A stretch of 16,515 nucleotides of DNA. Source: CALKHT01 sp964511575 (GTDB taxonomy: Bacteria; Planctomycetota; Phycisphaerae; Phycisphaerales; Phycisphaeraceae). The position numbers and the translations under genes were made by a program. The DNA lies in NCBI GenBank assembly GCA_964511575.1, contig CAZEFM010000089.1:1-16515 (forward strand), read 5' to 3'. Under the pieces are notes generated by a model. The model was not told the origin of the DNA. It saw nothing but the letters and a program-made list of their open reading frames with translations, and did not search any database. Positions 7,391 through 13,366 of the stretch are shown here, in pieces; the stretch's first letter is position 1; each line of letters starts with the position of its first letter.

Positions 7391-7418
7391 ATTTTAACGA
7401 GATATCGGAACACCGCAA
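7391..7418 (-). promoter_or_regulatory. Candidate promoter of the PEP-CTERM gene
   Basis: On the minus strand TAAAAT (-10, 7391-7396, five of six matches) follows a 16-base spacer after a weak TTGCGG (-35, 7413-7418). A start near 7384 would give a leader of about 140 bases holding the dyads at 7296-7319 and the palindrome GGGGATCCCC at 7346-7355. The rest of the 229-base gap 7244-7472 holds nothing else I can name. Confidence 0.35.
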
Positions 7419-7472
7419 TGCCTTTTAAGGCGCTGCACACCCGCCCGCGGAGACGGCCGTCCCCCTCGGGCT

Positions 7473-8636
7473 TCAGGGAGTCAGAATCGCGCGGTAGGCG
7501 TTCTCGTAGTCCTGGTGCATCCGCGCCTGTGTGAAATGGGCAAGGAAACGTTCACGGGCGGCGGCGGCCATGCGGTCGCGCCTCGCCGGGTCGCGCAGGA
7601 GTGCCGTGAGGTTTTCCGCCAAGGCGGCAGCGTCCCGGCGAGGGCTGAGCAGACCCGTCGTCCCGTGGGCGACCACCTCGCGATTGCCGCCCACATCCGT
7701 CGCCACGATGGGCAACGGCGTCGCCATCGCCTCGAGCAGCGTCAGCGACACCCCCTCGCTCAGGCTGGACAGCAGGAAAAGGTCCGCCGCCTGCATCAGT
7801 CGCGGCACGTCCCGCCGAAGTCCCAGAAATCGCACGCGCGATGCCACACCCCGGTCCGCCGCCAGCCGCTCCATCGCTTCCCGCTCGGGCCCATCCCCCG
7901 CCAGCAGCAGCATCGCCTGCGGCACATCGGGCGCGACCCGGGCAAACGCCTCAATGGCCGTGGCGTGATCCTTCACCGGGTGGAAGCGGGCGACCTGCAA
8001 CACCACGAGCGTCGCGGCATCGAGCTGCAACTCGCGACAAAGACCGTCCCGGGCCGCCTGCCGAGCGGCCGGGTCGATTTCGCCAAACGGCGCGGGGTCG
8101 ATGCCGTTGTGGATCACATCGATGCGATGGGCGGCAATGCCCTCGTTGGCGATGAGCGCCGCCTTGACGAAATCCCCCACCGCCGTGACACGATCGTGTC
8201 GACGCAGCAGGAAACGGTTCGCCAGCACACGCCGGAGCCGACGGTGATCGGGGTAGTGGCGGCCGTGCTCGGTAAAGAGGATCGGCGTCCGGGCGGCGGG
8301 CAGCCGACCGACCGCTGCATAGAAGAACGGGGTGTACTGATGGGCGTGGATCAGATCGACGCCGCGCTGCCGGATTAGCGTGCCCAGTCGTCGCGCCAGC
8401 GCCACATCCAGCCCCGGCCGGCGGTCCATCTGGATCACCTCGAACCCCTCGGCCGCGAGTTGCTCGCCCAGGATGCCACGTCCATCGAGGCAGATGAAGA
8501 GAAAGCGGTAAGGGTGGTCCGGCGAGGCGGCGAGTTGCCGCGCCAATCCCGCCGCGAGCACCTCCGCCCCGGCGACATCCAGCCGATGCAGCACGTGAGC
8601 CACGAGCGGTCGGCGATCAACGGTGGATAGGGGCAT
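7473..8636 (-). CDS. GT4-family glycosyltransferase
   Basis: Retaining GT-B glycosyltransferase that uses a nucleotide sugar, probably acting at the cytoplasmic face of the membrane on a surface glycan or glycolipid. With ATG 8636 as start it has 387 residues. The frame is open to a TTG at 8762, but that would add 42 Arg/Pro-rich residues unlike the family, before the normal opening PLVAHVLHRLDVAGAEVLAAG. The N-terminal acceptor domain (about 10-175) includes DLIHAHQYTPFF and FTEHGRHYPD. The C-terminal donor domain (about 208-365) has VLQVARFHPVKDH, with Arg217 and Lys222 at the phosphate-contact positions, LLLAGDGPE, and the E-x7-E pair Glu294/Glu302 (SEGVSLTLLEAMA). No ribosome site is clear. 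It shares direction with the unknown protein and the GT2 enzyme upstream. Donor and acceptor are unknown. Confidence 0.92.
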   Translation of the reverse strand: MPLSTVDRRPLVAHVLHRLDVAGAEVLAAGLARQLAASPDHPYRFLFICLDGRGILGEQLAAEGFEVIQMDRRPGLDVALARRLGTLIRQRGVDLIHAHQYTPFFYAAVGRLPAARTPILFTEHGRHYPDHRRLRRVLANRFLLRRHDRVTAVGDFVKAALIANEGIAAHRIDVIHNGIDPAPFGEIDPAARQAARDGLCRELQLDAATLVVLQVARFHPVKDHATAIEAFARVAPDVPQAMLLLAGDGPEREAMERLAADRGVASRVRFLGLRRDVPRLMQAADLFLLSSLSEGVSLTLLEAMATPLPIVATDVGGNREVVAHGTTGLLSPRRDAAALAENLTALLRDPARRDRMAAAARERFLAHFTQARMHQDYENAYRAILTP

Positions 8637-8795
8637 GGGTTCTACCACGGAGAATAGGGATACGGCGACAGCGCCTCGCTGCGGACGCCGTGGAAGGTAT
8701 CGACACGGGGCGAGCGGTCCGGGGAGTTTTCGCGCGGTGTAAATGGAGAGGACGTGACTCAAAACGGGTGGATTGCTGAGGCGACCACGCCAGAA

Positions 8796-10112
8796 TCACG
8801 CACCGCTCAGCTTCGCCTTCAGGGCGTGGAGCGTCTGCGGCGGGTAGAGCGCGAAGGACCAGTCGCGGCGGGTCGCGATGGCACGGTTGGCGACGGCCTG
8901 GCGGGCATGGGTCACGGCAGCGCGGCTGGCGGCGAGCAGGTCGGCGTGCTCGCGCGACAGGTCGGCGTTGATCGCGTGCAGTTCCGCGAACGCGGCAGCC
9001 CGTCGACGTTTGTCACGGTCATCGTCCATGTGCGCCAGCAGCTCCCGCTTGCGGGCGACACGGGGCCCATTCAGGTGCAGCACTCGATCGACGTTGCCCG
9101 GCAGATGATGGGCGTACCACTGAGCGCGGTGGAGATCGGCCGGCTCCGCGACGGGAACATCGAAGGGCAGCGTGACGTCCGCACTCACGACCGCTTTCGG
9201 GGCAAGCGGTTCGTTTCGCCATAACTGCCACCACGTTTCAGTGACGCGGTCATAGACGCCGCCCCCCTTGCCGTGGATGAAAAGATCGCAGTAGCAGGCG
9301 CGCATGACAGCGCTGAGCAGCAGCGCGCGGGGGGCGAGTGTGGCTGAATCGATGCCATCGAACAGCACCGCTTCGCTGCGTTCGATGCGATCAACAAAGA
9401 CGGGGTGTCGGCCCGTGTCGGTGATCGACCAGAGAGGCAGTTCCACAAAATCAACCCCCACGTGCAGCGGGCGGATACGTGCTTCGGGATGCGCAGCCAC
9501 GGCACGGTTGTACGTCAGGGCACACGCATGGGCATCGCGGATCATGTCGGCGACGATCGCGCGGGCGTCCTCACGACGAAGCAGTTCACTGGCATAAAGG
9601 CGGTTGAGCAGGCCGATGTACGGATATTTGAGGCGATCGAGCACATCGCTGATCTGGGCGGCGAGGTTCGCGGCAGGCGGCAGATCGGTCCACGCGGCGA
9701 TCAGGGGAGACAGGTCGACCGCGACGCGGCCTTCCACACGGTCGTGCACACCCTGCAAAACGGCGACGACCGCTTGCGCCTCCACGGGCGGTTGGCTGCC
9801 AACGGGCAGATCAACGCGGATGGAAGCGAGGCGAAGACGGGTGACGGCAAGCTCCCGGCCGCGCTCTACGGGCAGGTCGAGCGTCAGGCCGGGAATCGTA
9901 TCAGTGTCAACAACGAGGTGCGTTGCCTGTCGCTGATGGCGTTTGGCGAACTGGGCGGCCGCGATGTCCTTGGCGAGGATGCCCGGGTGCCAGAGCCAGG
10001 GCTGATGCCCCGTGGCGATGACACCGGTGACAGGCGGCGTGCTTCGCAACGTCCATTGGTTCAAAGGCGGCTCGACAAGCACACGCATGGCAGGCGATTG
10101 TAGTGAACGCAT
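8796..10112 (-). CDS. Conserved-looking protein of unknown function with weak BshC-like motifs
   Basis: Function not recognised with confidence. It has 438 residues, no signal peptide and no membrane segment, so it is probably cytosolic. Near the N-terminus is TGHQPWLWHPGILAKDIAA (34-52), then THLVVDTDT (64-72). This order recalls the TG-Q-Q-P-G-L and following Lys region of BshC, the cysteine-adding enzyme of bacillithiol synthesis. The middle has LKYPYIGLLNRLYASELLRR, and residues 261-289 (RALLLSAVMRACYCDLFIHG, then KGGGVYDRV) look like a conserved core. The C-terminal third (about 350-410) is Arg/Ala/Asp-rich and likely helical or coiled-coil. ATG 10112 is used here; ATG 10088 is equally possible, and neither has a Shine-Dalgarno. 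It lies between two glycosyltransferase genes on the same strand, so a step in glycan or small-molecule ligation is a guess only. Confidence 0.8.
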   Translation of the reverse strand: MRSLQSPAMRVLVEPPLNQWTLRSTPPVTGVIATGHQPWLWHPGILAKDIAAAQFAKRHQRQATHLVVDTDTIPGLTLDLPVERGRELAVTRLRLASIRVDLPVGSQPPVEAQAVVAVLQGVHDRVEGRVAVDLSPLIAAWTDLPPAANLAAQISDVLDRLKYPYIGLLNRLYASELLRREDARAIVADMIRDAHACALTYNRAVAAHPEARIRPLHVGVDFVELPLWSITDTGRHPVFVDRIERSEAVLFDGIDSATLAPRALLLSAVMRACYCDLFIHGKGGGVYDRVTETWWQLWRNEPLAPKAVVSADVTLPFDVPVAEPADLHRAQWYAHHLPGNVDRVLHLNGPRVARKRELLAHMDDDRDKRRRAAAFAELHAINADLSREHADLLAASRAAVTHARQAVANRAIATRRDWSFALYPPQTLHALKAKLSGA

Positions 10113-10194
10113 ACGCCGAGCGCTAAACCACAGGCGCGGTCAGGAGCGGCGTCCCCATAGCGCTTTGCCCACACCACACCGCGCCCTGCGCGTC

Positions 10195-10935
10195 TCAAAC
10201 GTCCCGTTCCACACAGCGGGAGCAGCACGGTTGAAACTTTTCGGGGAACCGGGCGAGTTCGTTCTCAAAGACGTCGCGATAGTGCGACAGGCGGTGCTGC
10301 GGATCGTCCAGATGTCCACCGAACGCGCGGTTCGGGTCCTTGTAGATGAGCCGAATGGGCACTTCGCTGACACGCAGATCGTTGGCCGCCACCTGCACCC
10401 AGAACTGCAACGGGAACGCGTAGCCCGTCTCCGCAAGTTTGAGTTTCTTCAGGCCGGACACGCGATGCGATTTGAAGCCGCAGAATGCATCGGTGATGTT
10501 CAGGTCCAGCCGTTCGTTCACCCACCGCGTGACGGTGGCGTTGATCGATCGACGATCCTGTGGCGGCAGGTCGTCCTGTGGCTGAGCGACGAGATAACGG
10601 CTGCCGGAGATGATGTCCGCATCGTCCCGTTCCTGTGCCGTGAAGAAGTCGGGCAGGCTCGCGGGCTCGTGCTGCTCATCGCAATCCATGGTGATGAGCC
10701 AATCGTAGTTGTAGCACGCGGCCCAGCGGAAGGCGTCGATGAGCGATCGGCCGTAGCCGCGATTACGGGCGTGACGGATGACATCCACCGGCTGCTTGGC
10801 GAGCAGCATCGGCGTGTCATCGGTGGAGCCGTCGTCGATCACGAGAATATCGCTGGCGTATCGCCTCACCTCATCGAGAACGCGGGTGACATACTTCTGC
10901 TCGTTGTAAACAGGAATGGCGACGAGGGTACGCAT
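10195..10935 (-). CDS. GT2-family glycosyltransferase, dolichyl-phosphate-mannose-synthase-like
   Basis: Inverting GT-A glycosyltransferase of 246 residues, of the kind that moves a sugar from a nucleotide sugar to a polyprenyl phosphate or similar lipid. The order of motifs is LVAIPVYNEQKYV (4-16), LVIDDGSTDDT (31-41), HARNRGYGRSLIDAF, the metal-binding DCD at 84-86 (ITMDCDEQHEPASLPDF), SGSRY, TDAFCGFKSHR (148-158) and VPIRLIYKDPNRAFGG (192-207). No C-terminal membrane helices are present, so it is the soluble or peripheral form. The tail ends in FQPCCSRCVERDV, with three cysteines in five residues, which is unusual for the family. An AGGA site lies about 7 bases before ATG 10935. It is first in a run of same-strand genes with the unknown protein (82 bases on) and the GT4 enzyme, though the gaps are large enough for separate promoters. 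Confidence 0.92.
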   Translation of the reverse strand: MRTLVAIPVYNEQKYVTRVLDEVRRYASDILVIDDGSTDDTPMLLAKQPVDVIRHARNRGYGRSLIDAFRWAACYNYDWLITMDCDEQHEPASLPDFFTAQERDDADIISGSRYLVAQPQDDLPPQDRRSINATVTRWVNERLDLNITDAFCGFKSHRVSGLKKLKLAETGYAFPLQFWVQVAANDLRVSEVPIRLIYKDPNRAFGGHLDDPQHRLSHYRDVFENELARFPEKFQPCCSRCVERDV

Positions 10936-10965
10936 GAAGATTCCTTTTCGTGAGCCACGAGGGAA

Positions 10966-11096
10966 GAACCGCGAATGGACACGAATGGACGCTAATTAGC
11001 TTTCGTGCCTGACCGCGGCCGCGGGGTCCGTGGGTCATTCTGAACTACGGGCTCTGGTTTGTGCATTTGCGTTGATTCGCGTTCATTCGCGGGTTC
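10966..11096. repeat. Imperfect inverted repeat built from 10-base units (dispersed-repeat type)
   Basis: The left arm, 10966-10992, and the right arm, 11069-11096, are imperfect reverse complements, about 22 of 27 bases matching with one extra G. Each arm is internally periodic at exactly 10 bases: cgcgaatgga, cacgaatgga, cgctaattag on the left, and gttgattcgc, gttcattcgc on the right. The roughly 75 bases between the arms hold the palindromes GCTAATTAGC (10991-11000, overlapping the left arm) and CCGCGGCCGCGG (11013-11024). No coding frame was found in the 218-base gap 10936-11153. It resembles degenerate repeats I associate with planctomycete intergenic DNA, and it has no transposase. Confidence 0.6.
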
Positions 11097-11153
11097 CCTA
11101 TAACGGTTCATCGTTTGATCGCTCACTCACGATAGAGGCCGGGGCGGGGTGGT

Positions 11154-11969
11154 TCAAGGGAGTGAATCAGCCAGGGCGATGAGTTGTTCCACCGAAAGCT
11201 GCTCCGGGCGTTGGCTGGGATCGATGTCGGGCGGCCACGACGTGTCGCGCCCGAGGATTGTCCCAAGCTGCTTACGGCGTTTCTGAAAGAGGCGCTGCAG
11301 CAGTTCCGCCAACCGATCCGGGTGCGCGGTCAGCGGCTCGTCGCGACGAACAAGACGGACGACCACCGAATCGACCTTCGGCTGAGGCCAGAAGCACGAC
11401 GGCGGTAGCGTGGCGACCTCGTCAACGTGGCACATCGCCTGCACGAGAATGCCGAGCGGCCCGTAATCGCGCGAGCCCGGCCGGGCCGTGAGACGCTCGC
11501 CCACTTCCCGCTGGATCATCACCACCGCTCGCTGCATGTTCGGGTGATCGACGGCAAGATTCACCATCAGCGGCGAGGCGATGTTGTATGGCAGATTGGC
11601 GATCAGCTTGAAAGGGCCCTCACCCAGCGCAGCCGTCACCTCGGGGTTGATCCGCCCCTTGCTCGCGAGCACATCGGCGATGAGCAGCGTGGCGCGGTCC
11701 GCATGAGGCTGAAACTGGCTGCGCAGGACCGGTTCCAGATCGCGGTCGAGTTCCACCGCCACGAGTCGGGCACCCGCTTCCAGCAGCGCCAGCGACAGCG
11801 TGCCCGTGCCGGGGCCGACTTCCAGCACGCGGTCGTCCGGATGAATATCGGCCGCGGCGAGGATCTGACGGATCTTGTTGGCATCGTGCAGAAAGTTCTG
11901 CCCGAAACGATGCTTCGGCCGCAACCCATAGGCAGCCAACAGCGACTTGATCTGCGTGAGCGTCTGCAT
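11154..11969 (-). CDS. rsmA: 16S rRNA (adenine1518/1519-N6) dimethyltransferase
   Basis: KsgA: dimethylates two adjacent adenines in the 3' hairpin of 16S rRNA using S-adenosylmethionine during late small-subunit assembly. With ATG 11969 it has 271 residues, the usual size, opening MQTLTQIKSLLAAYGL as relatives do; ATG 11981 would add four residues. Neither start has a ribosome site. Family hallmarks are RPKHRFGQNFL (17-27), motif I VLEVGPGTGTLSL (48-60), acidic VAVELDRDL, the catalytic NLPYNI (125-130), MIQREVGERL (151-160), SCFWPQPKVDS (191-201) and the C-terminal helix patch FQKRRKQL. Nothing is missing. It is last in a minus-strand run after the SGNH hydrolase and the lipoprotein, about 90 bases beyond the latter, with a repeat fragment directly upstream of it. 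Confidence 0.97.
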   Translation of the reverse strand: MQTLTQIKSLLAAYGLRPKHRFGQNFLHDANKIRQILAAADIHPDDRVLEVGPGTGTLSLALLEAGARLVAVELDRDLEPVLRSQFQPHADRATLLIADVLASKGRINPEVTAALGEGPFKLIANLPYNIASPLMVNLAVDHPNMQRAVVMIQREVGERLTARPGSRDYGPLGILVQAMCHVDEVATLPPSCFWPQPKVDSVVVRLVRRDEPLTAHPDRLAELLQRLFQKRRKQLGTILGRDTSWPPDIDPSQRPEQLSVEQLIALADSLP

Positions 11970-11985
11970 GAAGGCACGCATTCTA

Positions 11986-12035
11986 GCCGCAGATGGACGC
12001 GGATGAGTTGGACAGGAGGGCGCAGAGGTAGGGCA
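11986..12035. repeat. Short repeat fragment upstream of rsmA
   Basis: CCGCAGATGGACGCGGATGA has the 10-base stepping seen in the inverted repeat at 10966-11096. The sequence that follows, GGACAGGAGGGCGCAGAGG, resembles the minus-strand reading of the 8-base tract at 6446-6493 (GGACGGAGGGACAGAGG). It therefore looks like a worn composite of both repeat types, filling most of the gap between the lipoprotein stop and rsmA. Confidence 0.4.
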
Positions 12036-12059
12036 AAGTACGTGGTCGAAGCGCGACCG

Positions 12060-12584
12060 TTATTCTGCCCACGGCCCGGTAGTGGGCTCGCGCTGGGTGC
12101 TGTTGAGATTTTTTACGACGTTCAGATGGGTTTCGAAGAAGTAGCCAGTGGTAGCGAATGAACGCGTATACTTAAAGAGTCCATCGGGAGCACCGGTGTA
12201 ACCGCCCGATTCATATGCGACGATGTGGAAGTGGTCGCCGAGGGTCAGCGATTGACCAACTGTCATGCGGCTGGGGTAATGAGGGAACAGAATTGGCGCT
12301 TCCAGCGACCGGTCGTCCACGCGCGTGATTTTCAGAAAGAACGGGACGGATGCGTGAACTTTCGCCTGTGATCGGTTGGCGACCGCTTCACCTTTTAGAT
12401 GGACAATGGTGCCCAGAGGGACGCCGAGCCTTCCCTGAATGCCACGTTCGCGCACCTCGGCGAGCGGAATCGGTTCGTCGACGCGATGGCGGTTGAGGTC
12501 ACTCGCCTTGCCCGTGTCCTGTGGCGGAGCGACACACGCGACCATCGTTAATGCACACGTCAAAAGCAAGAGCCCTAATCGCAT
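12060..12584 (-). CDS. Small putative lipoprotein, function unknown
   Basis: Not recognised. It has 174 residues. The start at ATG 12584 is firm because GGGAGGT lies 5 bases upstream. The N-terminus MRLGLLLLTCALTMVAC is a short basic-hydrophobic signal ending in a lipobox-like MVAC, with Cys17 as the lipidation site; Met at -3 is not the best lipobox residue. The mature part is polar with a probable beta fold: GVPLGTIVHLKGEAVANRS, FFLKITRVDDRSLEAPI and LTLGDHFHIVAYESGGYTG are alternating segments. No enzyme motif was seen. The predicted location is a membrane-anchored periplasmic protein. It begins 33 bases after the SGNH hydrolase stop, so the two are probably co-transcribed. Confidence 0.75.
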   Translation of the reverse strand: MRLGLLLLTCALTMVACVAPPQDTGKASDLNRHRVDEPIPLAEVRERGIQGRLGVPLGTIVHLKGEAVANRSQAKVHASVPFFLKITRVDDRSLEAPILFPHYPSRMTVGQSLTLGDHFHIVAYESGGYTGAPDGLFKYTRSFATTGYFFETHLNVVKNLNSTQREPTTGPWAE

Positions 12585-12617
12585 GGATTACCTCCCGAAT
12601 TAACCCATCGTGGCGGT

Positions 12618-13259
12618 TCACGCATCCACCGCCCCGAGCCAGGTTTGGGCCATGCGCTGGTGGCCGGCGAGGGTCGGGTGAACGCCGTCGTATGCCCAGT
12701 AGGCCGGATCAGCCTCCTTCACAGCCGCATCGAACATCGACTGGAACGGCACCCACGTCAGATTGAACGTTTCCGCCTGACGTTTGGCGGCAGCACGGCG
12801 CACATCAAACTCGGGAAACCACGAGTCGTTCACCACACCCGTCCGCGTCACAAAAGGCTCGCACAACACGATGCGCGCCTCCGGCAGTTCACGCCGTGTG
12901 CGATCGATGAGCGTGTGCAGATCGTCCTCGTATACCTTTGCGGTGCCATCGTAGTTGCCCGCCAGCATGTGCCAGATGTCGTTGACGCCGATGAGAATGC
13001 TCACGATCGTTGGCTTGAGATCGATCGTGTCCGTCTGCCATCGATTGGCGAGTTGAAAGACCTTGTCGCCGCTGACGCCACGGTTGTAGATCTTCAGCTT
13101 GTGCTGCGGGTATTTGGCAAGCAGCGTCGCCGCCGCAAGAAACGCATAGCCCTGGCCCATGGCCGCGGGATGGTTGGCGTCGCGCACGCCCCGGTTGCGC
13201 CCCGTATCGGTGATCGAATCCCCCTGAAACACGATGACATCGTTCGCTTCAATCGCCAT
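12618..13259 (-). CDS. SGNH/GDSL-family hydrolase
   Basis: Predicted esterase or lipase-like hydrolase of 213 residues with the four SGNH blocks: FQGDSITDTG (block I, nucleophile Ser15), NRGVSGDKV (block II, Gly64), IGVNDIW (block III, Asn93) and YDGVHPTLAGH (block V, Asp191 and His194). The catalytic set is complete. No signal peptide is present, so it looks cytosolic, unlike many secreted relatives. Similar proteins include acyl-ester hydrolases and carbohydrate deacetylases, and the substrate cannot be told. ATG 13259 has AAGGGG about 6 bases upstream. It is first in a minus-strand run with the lipoprotein (33-base gap) and is divergent from mutL across about 107 bases. Confidence 0.9.
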   Translation of the reverse strand: MAIEANDVIVFQGDSITDTGRNRGVRDANHPAAMGQGYAFLAAATLLAKYPQHKLKIYNRGVSGDKVFQLANRWQTDTIDLKPTIVSILIGVNDIWHMLAGNYDGTAKVYEDDLHTLIDRTRRELPEARIVLCEPFVTRTGVVNDSWFPEFDVRRAAAKRQAETFNLTWVPFQSMFDAAVKEADPAYWAYDGVHPTLAGHQRMAQTWLGAVDA

Positions 13260-13366
13260 TACCAGCCCCTTGCCAGATTGGAAATCCCTCGGTCACGCGT
13301 TCCCCTTCCCACCACTGCCCTGCCCCCTACCTTCCCCCGCGCCCCCATGATACCATGCCTCCCGTC

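Noticed and set aside
7400..7472. Terminator after the GT4 gene (GACGGCCGTC palindrome at 7452-7461 and GCCTT-TT-AAGGC)
   Set aside because: The palindrome has no loop and no T-run, and the second dyad is only 5 bases, so it is not strong enough to list.
8637..8762. N-terminal extension of the GT4 gene to a TTG start at 8762
   Set aside because: The added 42 residues are Arg/Pro-rich, unlike the family, and the TTG has no ribosome site.
10012..10953. Plus-strand open frame of 313 codons opposite the GT2 gene
   Set aside because: Shadow of a gene with complete GT2 motifs.
10966..11096. Insertion sequence or CRISPR array
   Set aside because: No transposase frame, no flanking duplication seen, and no repeat-spacer pattern. 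The units are contiguous and degenerate.
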